This document shows positions 25,620 to 33,748 of a DNA stretch of 64,000 nucleotides, piece by piece. The stretch is from Anaerohabitans sp964387285 (GTDB taxonomy: Bacteria > Zhuqueibacterota > Zhuqueibacteria > Residuimicrobiales > Residuimicrobiaceae). Each line of letters starts with the position of its first letter. Within the stretch, counting starts at the first letter, position 1. Position numbers and translations under genes: made by a program. Where the stretch lies: the NCBI GenBank assembly GCA_964387285.1, contig CAYLWO010000015.1, positions 30,210 through 94,209 of the forward strand. The letters run 5' to 3'. The notes beneath the pieces are model-generated. The model was not told where the DNA came from, did no database searches, and saw only the letters and a list, made by a program, of their open reading frames with translations.

Positions 25620-27494
25620 TTGAAAGGACGACGATTAACAGCCCGAATCTGCCTGATGTGTTGGACCATGGGCCTGACCGTTTTTTCGACGGCTTGGGCG
25701 CAGATCGGCGTGAGCAGAACCACGGCTGATGGAAGCCGCGTTCAATTCAGAAATGAGTTGAACAGCTACCTTTGGCGCCTGGAATTGGGTAAGCAGGTTA
25801 ACCTGACGCCGCGCTCGGGTTTTTCTCTGTCCGAAGATTTTCGTTCTTCCATGCTCAAGCTGGCCAATGAGCAAAAATGGAAGGACGATCAAAACCTGCA
25901 GGTGGATGCCTGGTATGTTCCGGCCAAATCCTGGCGGCTGACCGCATTCGTTCAATCGGTCTCCTTTATCGATAAGCAGACCGGCTTGAACAGCGACATT
26001 CACACTCATACCGGTCAGGCCGGGCTGCAGTATTCGCCAAAGCCGCAATGGCTGGTCAAGGCCAGTTTGGGTCCCAAGTGGGATTACCGTTTCATGCAAA
26101 AGGACTGCGGCATTGCTTACAGTGCGGATGCAGCGGCCCGTGATATGAATCTTTCGTCCTGGCTAAACAGTTTCACGGCATCTTTGGCTGAGGATGTTTT
26201 TCCGGAACGCCGTAATACCAACAACCAGGCCGCCTATCAGGTGAGTCGCACCTTTACGCCCGGCACAGCGGATACCTTGCGACTATACACCAATTACCGG
26301 CGCAACGATAATTACACATCCCTGACCGGTGATTTTGAAAGCTTGCGCGAAAGCAACAAGGGCATGCAGAATGCTCTGGGTTATCAAATCAGCTCTTCAG
26401 CGCGCATGCTGCTGCTCAACAGTCTGCAATTCCGCAATGTGGCGGTGGCATCCTACGCAGCAGAGCAAAGACAAAAAAGCCGTACGCGCAACGATCAATT
26501 ATCGGAAAACAGCCTGATGGTGTATGTACAGCGCGTGAAATGGTATAACGCCTGGCAACTGACGTTTCAGAGCCAGACGCAAAAATACGATCTCAACGTC
26601 AGCGATGTCAAAGTCCCTTTTTCGCAACGCACGGCGTTCATCACGCCCAACAATTTCAGCAACCGTTTGCTGTTGAGCAGCGAATGGGGGTGGGCGATGA
26701 ACCGGCGGGATTCGCTGTTTGTACGCGGGGTGATGAGCCGGTTTCAATACGATACGCCCGATACCAGTAATTTTGACGATCGCGACGAATGGCGCGGTCA
26801 CATGCAAATGAATTATCTGCATCGGTTCGGCCATGATTTGGAATTAATGATACAGGCCGGCGTCAATCTGTATCATATGGTGTATATCTTTGGCGAACGC
26901 AGCGCGGATAATAACTGGAACCGCATCATCCGGTTGCGGCCGGGCATTGTATATCGACCGAGTCAGAGGCTGCGGCTTTTTCAATCTTTTGAAGTACTGG
27001 CAAATTACGTGGATTATGATTTTGAGACGACTTTCGGTGCAACCAAAAGCTATGTATTTCGTAAATTCAGCATGGATGATTCTTTGCGCTGGTTATTGAC
27101 TGATCGCACCACGTTGTCAATAGATTATCGAATGCAATTGGAAGAAAACGGCCAGCTTTACTGGGATCAATGGAGCGAACGTGTGCTGTCCACGCGCACC
27201 AGTCATTGGCTGCAAGCGCGTTTGCATTATCAGAGCAGAGCCAGAGTGTTTCTTTCTCCGGGTTTTACCGTATACACCAGGGATGAGTGGCGGCATGATC
27301 AGAACGCCGCCGGAGTAGAGATAAAGACGCGCAGCGGTTCTTTTTCCAGTTATGGACCCATGCTGCGCATCACCTATGCACCTTCGCCGGATATTCAGGT
27401 GGTGGTGGACGGTGTGCGTCGCCGGGTGTATCCGGAAAACCAAAAATATTATTACATCAACGATTTGGATGTGCATGTAGAATGGCATTTTTAG
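25620..27494 (+). CDS. Putative outer-membrane beta-barrel protein, function unknown
   Basis: A 624-residue protein with an N-terminal signal peptide ending near TAWA-QIG (about residue 27). The body is alternating polar and aromatic strands (for example WRLTAFVQSVSF, RLLLSSEWGWAM, YYYINDLDVHVEWHF). It ends in Phe, as outer-membrane barrels recognised by the BAM complex usually do. No enzyme motif is visible and I do not recognise a family. The start is TTG 25620, because all upstream ATGs are followed by stops and this start gives the basic signal-peptide head MKGRRLTAR. The gene lies between the terminator at 25510 and a stress-signalling pair, and may be part of envelope assembly. Confidence 0.65.
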   Translation: MKGRRLTARICLMCWTMGLTVFSTAWAQIGVSRTTADGSRVQFRNELNSYLWRLELGKQVNLTPRSGFSLSEDFRSSMLKLANEQKWKDDQNLQVDAWYVPAKSWRLTAFVQSVSFIDKQTGLNSDIHTHTGQAGLQYSPKPQWLVKASLGPKWDYRFMQKDCGIAYSADAAARDMNLSSWLNSFTASLAEDVFPERRNTNNQAAYQVSRTFTPGTADTLRLYTNYRRNDNYTSLTGDFESLRESNKGMQNALGYQISSSARMLLLNSLQFRNVAVASYAAEQRQKSRTRNDQLSENSLMVYVQRVKWYNAWQLTFQSQTQKYDLNVSDVKVPFSQRTAFITPNNFSNRLLLSSEWGWAMNRRDSLFVRGVMSRFQYDTPDTSNFDDRDEWRGHMQMNYLHRFGHDLELMIQAGVNLYHMVYIFGERSADNNWNRIIRLRPGIVYRPSQRLRLFQSFEVLANYVDYDFETTFGATKSYVFRKFSMDDSLRWLLTDRTTLSIDYRMQLEENGQLYWDQWSERVLSTRTSHWLQARLHYQSRARVFLSPGFTVYTRDEWRHDQNAAGVEIKTRSGSFSSYGPMLRITYAPSPDIQVVVDGVRRRVYPENQKYYYINDLDVHVEWHF

Positions 27495-27518
27495 AACCAA
27501 CAGAGCCGTGAGGGCAAT

Positions 27519-27950
27519 TTGGCCTTGGAAGAGATAATTCAGGAACTGGTCGTTCCCAGCACGCCGGACCAGATACAGGTGGTTGAGGAACAGGCTGAGC
27601 ATTTGGCCCGGTTGGCGCGCTTCAGCGACGAAGAGCGGGACAATATCGCCATCGCCATCACCGAGATGGTCGCTAATGCGATTTTTCACGGCAACAAGGC
27701 GGACAGCGCGAAAAACGTCCACGTGCGCTTTACTTTAAACGATCGTGATTTCATCATCTCTATTCGCGATGAGGGTCCCGGATTCGATCCGGCGCAAGTG
27801 GCCGATCCGCTCAAGCCGGAAAACCTGCTTAAGGATCGCGGTCGGGGCATTTTCATTGTGCGCACTTTGATGGATAAGGTCGAGTATGCCAATTGCTCGA
27901 CGGGCATGGAAGTGGTGTTGACCAAGCATGTAAAGCGCAAAGCGCAATGA
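27519..27950 (+). CDS. Anti-sigma-type serine kinase (RsbW/SpoIIAB-like ATPase)
   Basis: A 143-residue single-domain GHKL ATPase. The N box ITEMVANAIFHGN (Glu49, Asn53), the G1 box DEGPGFDP (84-91) and the G2 box DRGRGIFIV (106-114) are intact. RsbW/SpoIIAB/BtrW proteins bind sigma or target proteins and phosphorylate a STAS-domain antagonist. It starts with TTG 27519 (a second TTG lies 6 nt on), with GAGGG upstream, and its stop overlaps the ATG of the SpoIIE-type phosphatase. Kinase and phosphatase are therefore made together. No STAS antagonist gene is seen nearby. Confidence 0.9.
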   Translation: MALEEIIQELVVPSTPDQIQVVEEQAEHLARLARFSDEERDNIAIAITEMVANAIFHGNKADSAKNVHVRFTLNDRDFIISIRDEGPGFDPAQVADPLKPENLLKDRGRGIFIVRTLMDKVEYANCSTGMEVVLTKHVKRKAQ

Positions 27951-30172
27951 CCCCGCTGCACTCTATTCTTGTTTTTGCCTTTTTTTTTACCGGGGTGGTA
28001 CTCTTTTTTCTCGGCGTCATCATCTTACGTGAGAGTCCCAGGCAACGGATTAACCGCAGCACCGGCTTGCTGATGTTGTTTGTTTCTGCCGGCGCTCTGG
28101 CGTCCACCTTCGGCGCCCTGCTGCCGTCCGGCGGCGGATTGGAATGGCGCAATACTTTTTTATTGGGCATTTCGTTGATCTGGGAACTCTTTTTTCCTTC
28201 GCTTTTGTATTTCGCGCTCGTTTTTCCCAGAGAGACGCGCATCCTGCAGCGTTTTCCCAAAGCCGTTTTGTTGATCTATCTGCCGCATCTGTTCCAGGTT
28301 ATTTTGCTGAGCCTTTTTCCCACTGTTCATGATTTTCACACGGCCTGGAATTTGACCATGCAGTCCGAGTTCTGGAATGTAGCGCTCAGGCCCATGCAGT
28401 TATTATGGGCGATACTGCTGACCTTGACCGAACAGTTTTACGACCGGCGTGAGTCGATATTCGCGTTGTTGAATCTGGCGTATATTCTGGCCGCCAACGT
28501 GATCATGTCGCGCAGCCAGGCCAAACTGACCGACGCTTCGGTGCGCAAGCAGGTCGGTTGGGTGGTCTGGGGCGTACGTTTAGCTGTGGCGTTTTATGCT
28601 TTGGCCTACATCGTTCCGCACCTGTCGTCGTTGATCGTACATGAAAAAGCACGGCAATGGCTGACGATCCTGTCGCTGTTCACCGGTTTATCAACCATTG
28701 CCTGGGCGATTTTGCGCTATCAGTTCCTCAGCGCCCGCTTTGTCATCCGGCCTGGTCTGGTTTTTTCCCTGGCTGCCGGCTTGACCGCCGGCTTGTATCT
28801 GTGGATTTTCAGTGCAGCCAGAAGGTACCTGGTTTTACTCTACGATGTCAATCTGCCCATTTTTGAAATGATGTTTTTAATTGTTGCTCTGTTCTTTTTT
28901 CAACCGGTCAACAGCGCCATTGACAAGTTGGTGGACAAGGTTTTACGGCGCCGCCCGCGCGATTACTATGAAACCATGCAAAGCATCAGCCGCGATATTT
29001 ATACCCATCTGGAAACACCAAAACTGCGCACGATTATCCTCAATGCCCTGGCAGAAAGTCTGGACGCTGCGCCTTTACACTTGTTGATGTGCGATCAGAA
29101 TAAAAATCTATGCGCTGAATTATCACTGGCGTCGCCGGCGCCGTTTTTTCGTTGTGACGGCGAACTGGCGCAAGCTCTGGGAAAAGCCGCCCAACCGGTG
29201 CGCGTGGACCGCATGCGCATGCAGATCACGGATCAGACCGAACTGCGCAATCTGGATTTGTTGCAGGCCGTGTTGCTGGCGCCTTTGCGCCATCACGCCA
29301 AGCTGTTGGGCATGGTCGCCATCGGCCCCAAACGCAACGGCAAAGCCTTTACTTCGCAGGATAAGGCTTTGCTGGATGTGTTCTGTTCCCAGGTGGCCGT
29401 GGCTTTGGAAAATGCCCAGCTTTACAAATTGCTCAGTAGCCGGCAACAATGGGAAGAAGAGATTGCCGTGGCGCGCGAAATACATCAGATGCTGTTGCCG
29501 GCAGAACCGCCTCAGGGTCATACCTGCCGTGTTACCATGATGGCCCTGCCCTCCAAAGAGGTCGGCGGAGATTTTCTTGATTTTGTTCGTCGGGACGACC
29601 GGCACCTGGGCATGAGCATCGGCGATATCTCGGGCAAGGGTTTTGCCGGATCCTTGCTCATGTCCAATCTGCAGGCCTGCTTTCGCGCGGCCGCCTATCG
29701 ATTGCCGCAGCCGCATGAGGTGGTCACCGAAGTCAATAAGCAATTGACCCGCACCACCGCAGCGGGCAAGTATGCCACGCTGGTCTATGCGGTGTTGGAT
29801 GAAGAGCAACATGTATTGCGGTATTGCAATGCCGGCCATAATTATCCCATTTTACGCAGCCGCAGCGGTGCGGTGCGACGGTTGCTCGAAAGCGATCCGT
29901 TGGTGGGCCTGGATCAGCAAATTGTTTTTCACACGCATGAGGTGCAACTGGCGGACGGCGATTGCGTCGTGTTCTATACCGACGGTCTGACGGAAGCGTT
30001 GGACGTTAATACGGTGGAATATGGTGAACAGCGATTCATGCAGACCATTTCCGCATGCCCGCATACCGAGGCTTCTGCCATGTTGCGTTACATTTATGAA
30101 GACGTCAGCCAATGGGCTGCAGGCGCCAGCCAGTATGACGATATGACGATGATCATTCTGCAAATGATGTGA
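27947..30172 (+). CDS. Membrane-anchored GAF-SpoIIE (PP2C) serine phosphatase (RsbU/RsbP-like)
   Basis: A 741-residue sensor phosphatase. Residues 1-330 hold about eight membrane segments. A linker (DKVLRRRPRDYYETMQSIS) and a GAF-like domain (about 360-500, GMVAIGPKRNGKAFTSQDKA, LLDVFCSQVAVALENAQLY) follow. The C-terminal third is a SpoIIE/PP2C domain: AREIHQMLLP, EVGGDFLDF (metal-binding Asp), SIGDISGKGFAGSLLMS, NAGHNYPIL, FYTDGLTEA and QYDDMTMI. It would dephosphorylate a STAS-domain anti-sigma antagonist in response to a membrane or ligand signal, opposing the kinase encoded just upstream. ATG 27947 overlaps the kinase stop (ATGA). Confidence 0.92.
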   Translation: MTPLHSILVFAFFFTGVVLFFLGVIILRESPRQRINRSTGLLMLFVSAGALASTFGALLPSGGGLEWRNTFLLGISLIWELFFPSLLYFALVFPRETRILQRFPKAVLLIYLPHLFQVILLSLFPTVHDFHTAWNLTMQSEFWNVALRPMQLLWAILLTLTEQFYDRRESIFALLNLAYILAANVIMSRSQAKLTDASVRKQVGWVVWGVRLAVAFYALAYIVPHLSSLIVHEKARQWLTILSLFTGLSTIAWAILRYQFLSARFVIRPGLVFSLAAGLTAGLYLWIFSAARRYLVLLYDVNLPIFEMMFLIVALFFFQPVNSAIDKLVDKVLRRRPRDYYETMQSISRDIYTHLETPKLRTIILNALAESLDAAPLHLLMCDQNKNLCAELSLASPAPFFRCDGELAQALGKAAQPVRVDRMRMQITDQTELRNLDLLQAVLLAPLRHHAKLLGMVAIGPKRNGKAFTSQDKALLDVFCSQVAVALENAQLYKLLSSRQQWEEEIAVAREIHQMLLPAEPPQGHTCRVTMMALPSKEVGGDFLDFVRRDDRHLGMSIGDISGKGFAGSLLMSNLQACFRAAAYRLPQPHEVVTEVNKQLTRTTAAGKYATLVYAVLDEEQHVLRYCNAGHNYPILRSRSGAVRRLLESDPLVGLDQQIVFHTHEVQLADGDCVVFYTDGLTEALDVNTVEYGEQRFMQTISACPHTEASAMLRYIYEDVSQWAAGASQYDDMTMIILQMM

Positions 30173-30177
30173 GTTTT

Positions 30178-31467
30178 ATGATCGGAATTTTTAAAAAATT
30201 TCTTTTTGTGCTTTTCTTTGTCGGCGATTTTTGTCCGGCGCAATCTCCGGACTCGTTGCGCGTGCGGCAGATCATCATGGTCGGCAATGATAAAACCAAA
30301 GAGCAGATTATTTTACGCGAGATGAAGACCCGGGAAGGCGATCTCTACAACGATGCGCAGGTCGAAGAGGACCGAATGCGTATTCAGAATCTGCGCTTGT
30401 TCACGCGCGTCGAGATTCACCCGATTCCGGTAGAGGGAGGCGTTGATCTGCTGGTCATCTTGTCGGAACAGTGGTACATTTTCCCCTATTTGATTCTCAA
30501 TGTGAACGATCGTTCGTGGGACAAGCTCTCCTACGGCCTCGGCCTGGCGCATCAAAATGTGGCGGGCCGCAATATTCACCTTAATGGCGCTTTTTGGCTT
30601 GGATACAATCCCGGAGTAAAGTTGTCCTATGCTAATCCCTGGATCAGCGGCACCAAAAACCTCTATTCGCAGATTAATCTGCAATCGCAAAAAGTTGCCA
30701 ATCAAAGCGAGCACTTGCCGGATTTCGACGAGTCCCATCAGGCGGTCAGCGTTTTGCTGGGCAAGCGCTGGGGATTGCACACCTTTGCCTCTGTTGAAGC
30801 CGGGTATCGACGCGTTGCAACACCGGCGGATTTGCACGCCGGCCTGTCCGATAACGGCACAGATCGATTTGCGTCTGTTGGAGTGCAGTTCACCTATGAC
30901 CGTCGCGATCTGCATGAATATCCCAAAAACGGCTGGTATGTGTCCCTGTCGGCACGTGAATCGTTTGACGCCAAAGAGATCCATTTTCAGAAATACGGGT
31001 TCGACCTGCGGCGCTACCAACCGATCTATGGAACCCTGTCCCTGGCCGGCCGCGTGGCAGGTAACATGAGCCGCGGCGATATTCCGGTTTATGAGCGTTA
31101 TTTCATCGGCTTGCAGGAACGCATTCGCGGCTCTTTTTCCCAACAGAGCGAAGGAGATCAACGATTCATCGCCGGACTGGAACTGCGCTTCCCGATCTTG
31201 CCGATCCGTTACCTTGATTTAGGCAATGCTGAAACCGCCATGGGTGCGTTCATGAACAATTTGCCTTTTGGCGTCAGCGCGGCCCTGTTTTACGACAGCG
31301 GCACGGTGTGGGATCATATTACTCAGTTTGACAGGCAAAAATTCATACAGGGTTTTGGCGCAGGATTGCATATTCACCTGCCCTATGTGAACCTTTTACG
31401 TTTGGAATACGCTTTTGATCAACAGGGTCATGGCGAGTTTATCACCGATCTGTATGTCTGGTTCTGA
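30178..31467 (+). CDS. Omp85/BamA-family outer-membrane protein (short form)
   Basis: A 429-residue exported protein with a signal peptide (MIGIFKKFLFVLFFVGDF, cut near CPAQS). It has one POTRA-like unit (about 27-100: VRQIIMVGNDKTKEQIILRE, then GDLYNDAQVEEDRMRIQNLR) and a C-terminal Omp85 barrel with YERYFIGLQERIRGSF, the VRGF/Y-type lid-lock region, ending in VWF. It is much shorter than BamA (about 800 residues, five POTRAs), so it is more likely a dedicated translocation or assembly factor of the TamA/patatin-barrel kind. A GTG at 30169 is in frame, but ATG 30178 gives a clean signal peptide. A MITE-like repeat begins at its stop codon. Confidence 0.85.
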   Translation: MIGIFKKFLFVLFFVGDFCPAQSPDSLRVRQIIMVGNDKTKEQIILREMKTREGDLYNDAQVEEDRMRIQNLRLFTRVEIHPIPVEGGVDLLVILSEQWYIFPYLILNVNDRSWDKLSYGLGLAHQNVAGRNIHLNGAFWLGYNPGVKLSYANPWISGTKNLYSQINLQSQKVANQSEHLPDFDESHQAVSVLLGKRWGLHTFASVEAGYRRVATPADLHAGLSDNGTDRFASVGVQFTYDRRDLHEYPKNGWYVSLSARESFDAKEIHFQKYGFDLRRYQPIYGTLSLAGRVAGNMSRGDIPVYERYFIGLQERIRGSFSQQSEGDQRFIAGLELRFPILPIRYLDLGNAETAMGAFMNNLPFGVSAALFYDSGTVWDHITQFDRQKFIQGFGAGLHIHLPYVNLLRLEYAFDQQGHGEFITDLYVWF

Positions 31468-31614
31468 GACTGTCGCAAAAAGCAGAACAACCCCGGGGTC
31501 ACGGTTTTTGTGACCCCGGGTGTTACTTACCTCATTGATTATGCGTCGGCAGATACCCGGAGTGGCCGCAAAAAACACGGTCACATGCGGGGTTTGGGAT
31601 TTTGCGACAGTCTC
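31466..31614. mobile_element. 149-bp MITE-like element with 15-bp terminal inverted repeats
   Basis: GAGACTGTCGCAAAA (31466-31480) is the exact reverse complement of 31600-31614. Inside is a perfect 11-bp GC-rich hairpin (31492-31502 with 31510-31520, arm CCCGGGGTCAC). It has no coding capacity, and no clear target duplication was seen. The left end overlaps the TGA of the Omp85 gene by two bases, leaving the functional C-terminal Phe in place. Such ends resemble those of DDE insertion sequences, so this is probably a non-autonomous derivative mobilised elsewhere in the genome. Confidence 0.65.
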
Positions 31615-31665
31615 TCAAAGTGTACGACGGCATTCATGCCGTCATTATAACAGGTGCAAGTAACG

Positions 31666-32388
31666 ATGTCCCATTATGAACAGTTCTTCGTGCAACCGGC
31701 GGATGTGGGCGCCGGATATTTCATTTTGCGGGAACAGGAAAAAGAGCATGCGGTGCGGGTGTGTCGCAAACGCATGGGTGATCATATAATTGCTGTCGAC
31801 GGCCGGGGCAATCGCTATCAGGGTGAAATTGCAACCATTGACAAGCAGGAAATTAAAGTAATCCTGCAGCAACGCGATTTTGGCCATGGCGAACCAAAAC
31901 TAAAGCTTACGTTGGCCGCAGCGTTGCTCAAGGGCGCTCATTTTGAAGAGGTGGTGGAAAAGGGTGTGGAATTGGGCGTATCCTGTTTTCAACCGCTGAT
32001 CACCGAGCGAACCATTGCTGATCCGTCCGGCCATCGCCTGGAACGATGGCAGGATAAAGCGCGCAGCGCCATGAAGCAGTGCGGCCGTTCCGTATGTCCT
32101 TTAGTCATGGCGCCGATGACGTTACAGCAGTTTTTAGAAAAGACTGAGGGAGAAATGTGTTATATCGCGCATGCCCATTCCGGCAACGCGGGTCCTTTGG
32201 CTGTAAACAGTTTGTCTGCGAATCTGTTAGTCGGTCCTGAAGGTGGTTTTACAGAAGAAGAGACGGCTGCTTGTCTAAGCCGGAATGTGCGGCCGCTCTC
32301 TCTGGGAACACGTCGTTTGCGTGCAGAGACGGCATCGTTGGTTGCGACGACAATGATCATGAATGCGGCAGGAGAATTGCGAGAATAG
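31666..32388 (+). CDS. rsmE: 16S rRNA m3U1498 methyltransferase
   Basis: A 240-residue SPOUT-class methyltransferase that methylates N3 of U1498 in 16S rRNA. The N-terminal PUA-like part (HAVRVCRKRMGD) is followed by the trefoil-knot domain with ALLKGAHFEEVVEKGVELG, LLVGPEGGFTEEE (Gly190-Phe195) and LSLGTRRLRAETA, the SAM-binding knot. Length and motifs fit RsmE throughout. A GTG at 31654 is in frame, but the ATG at 31666 gives the usual start. It follows the MITE-like element and is probably transcribed separately from the Omp85 gene. Confidence 0.95.
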   Translation: MSHYEQFFVQPADVGAGYFILREQEKEHAVRVCRKRMGDHIIAVDGRGNRYQGEIATIDKQEIKVILQQRDFGHGEPKLKLTLAAALLKGAHFEEVVEKGVELGVSCFQPLITERTIADPSGHRLERWQDKARSAMKQCGRSVCPLVMAPMTLQQFLEKTEGEMCYIAHAHSGNAGPLAVNSLSANLLVGPEGGFTEEETAACLSRNVRPLSLGTRRLRAETASLVATTMIMNAAGELRE

Positions 32389-32393
32389 TTTAT

Positions 32394-32834
32394 TTAAGCT
32401 AAATTTTCCAGATCAGCCAGGTCCTGAAGCCGTCCTGTGGCTTTTTTATTTTTTTTCAAATTTTCCAGATCAATGACATCAATCTTTACACCCGCAATGT
32501 CGACTTTTATCTTTGCTTTATAGCAGGTTGCAAAATCCACGCCCTCTAGATGCGTCAATAAATCAATGCGATTAGGCGCATAACCTAATTGAATAATCTG
32601 ATCGGGATCGGAAAAATCCTCGGCTTTTAATTCCAAAGAAGCAAAACCAAAGTCCTGCATCGCTTGGAGCAAATGGGCAATATTCTCCTGATCTGGGCAT
32701 ATCCAAATATCGATGTCTTTGGTATAACGGGGATATCCATGAAATGCTACCGCATACCCGCCAATGACAAGATATTTGACCTCATTTTCGTTTAATGATT
32801 GTAAGAACTCTTTGAAATCTTGGCTGATTCCCAT
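32394..32834 (-). CDS. Nucleotidyltransferase (AbiEii/MNT-like) of a two-gene module
   Basis: A 146-residue minimal nucleotidyltransferase. YLVIGGYAVAFHGYPRYTKD followed by IDIWI gives the GG...(D/E)x(D/E) active site (IDI, Asp-x-Asp with Asp in KDID). IQLGYAPNRIDLLTHLEGV is the third acidic region. Family members transfer a nucleotide to tRNA or protein and often act as toxins paired with a small partner. The ATG at 32834 is chosen because upstream codons belong to the overlapping partner gene in another frame. The partner ends 52 nt inside this gene. Toxin activity is inferred only. Confidence 0.75.
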   Translation of the reverse strand: MGISQDFKEFLQSLNENEVKYLVIGGYAVAFHGYPRYTKDIDIWICPDQENIAHLLQAMQDFGFASLELKAEDFSDPDQIIQLGYAPNRIDLLTHLEGVDFATCYKAKIKVDIAGVKIDVIDLENLKKNKKATGRLQDLADLENLA

Positions 32835-32967
32835 ATTTCCAACTGTTATATTCTTGTCGAATGGCTTCCAGGGTTTCCAGTCTTTTTTCAAAAGACTGTG
32901 ATTGCCAGAACGGGAAATCTGTATGATGATCGATTTTTTTTATACGTGTTATGATTGTTTTATCCAT
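32782..32967 (-). CDS. Small partner protein of the nucleotidyltransferase module
   Basis: A 61-residue basic protein (DKTIITRIKKIDHHTDFPFW at its start, RFQRVLTIIKRK at its end) of a short family commonly found directly upstream of such nucleotidyltransferases. It overlaps the nucleotidyltransferase gene by 53 nt in another frame, which implies strict co-expression. No enzyme motif is visible. By position it could be the antitoxin or a regulator. That function is inference. Confidence 0.65.
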   Translation of the reverse strand: MDKTIITRIKKIDHHTDFPFWQSQSFEKRLETLEAIRQEYNSWKYGNQPRFQRVLTIIKRK

Positions 32968-33106
32968 AGGATAGCTCTAGCATCAAATCCGTTAGAAATT
33001 TACTAAATCTTTATTATTAAAACAAGTTTTTGCTTGCCTTTAGTTTTTAAGTAATGTAATTTCGAAAGTATCGATAATCGAAAAGCCTTACTCTAAAAAT
33101 CTGCTG

Positions 33107-33724
33107 ATGAAGCAAAACAATCCCGCAGAGGATCATTCCCTCTGGCAAAAATGTAGAAAAGACGATATCAACGCCTTTGAAACGCTGTTTCGCAAATACT
33201 ATGCGAATTTGAGTCGTTATGCACTGGCCCTGGTGCGCGATGCGGGAGCAGCCGAAGAAATTGCCCAGGATTTTTTTTCCCATCTTTGGGAAAAAAGGCA
33301 GCAGTTGGAAATCAAACAGGCGGTTTCATCCTATTTTTATCAGGCTGTACGCAACCGTTGTCTGAACCATTTCCGCCGCAGCAAGCGTTTGGATGTTTTA
33401 GACGATGGCCTCCCCTTGCCGGCCGTTCCGGAACCGGATATCGCGTTTCAGGATTTGCAGCAGGCGTTGCGTCAGGCTATTGCCGGTTTACCGGAGCGCT
33501 GCCGGGAGATTTTTCTATTGAGCAGAGAACAAAATTTATCCTATCGTGAAATCGCGGAGAAATTGCACCTATCGATCAAAACCGTCGAAAACCAGATCAG
33601 CATAGCTCTGGAAAAACTGCGCAAGGAACTGCAGCCTTTTTTATTGCCGGTTTTGGCCTGGTTTTTTGTCAATTTTTTAAAATTTCTTTTGGAGGTTTTT
33701 CAGCGATGCGGTGTCTTTATATAA
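33107..33724 (+). CDS. RNA polymerase ECF sigma-70 factor (FecI-like)
   Basis: A 205-residue ECF sigma factor of the Bacteroidota family I type. Region 2 is seen in NAFETLFRKYYANLSRYALAL, then AEEIAQDFFSHLWEKR. Region 4 has the helix-turn-helix NLSYREIAEKLHLSIKTVEN followed by QISIALEKLRKEL. The last 25 residues are hydrophobic (LLPVLAWFFVNFLKFLL), an unusual tail that may reach the membrane or be a consequence of a lost stop. A FecR-type anti-sigma gene follows 24 nt later and a TonB-dependent receptor after the N block, so this is a trans-envelope signalling set. Confidence 0.92.
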   Translation: MKQNNPAEDHSLWQKCRKDDINAFETLFRKYYANLSRYALALVRDAGAAEEIAQDFFSHLWEKRQQLEIKQAVSSYFYQAVRNRCLNHFRRSKRLDVLDDGLPLPAVPEPDIAFQDLQQALRQAIAGLPERCREIFLLSREQNLSYREIAEKLHLSIKTVENQISIALEKLRKELQPFLLPVLAWFFVNFLKFLLEVFQRCGVFI

Positions 33725-33748
33725 AAAGTGCGGAGGCGCTGTTTTTCC

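Noticed and set aside
29123..29839. Antisense 238-codon frame opposite the SpoIIE phosphatase
   Set aside because: Its composition follows the reverse complement of conserved phosphatase motifs and it has no features of its own.
30313..31161. Antisense 282-codon frame opposite the Omp85 gene
   Set aside because: The plus-strand protein has a full Omp85 architecture; the antisense frame has none.
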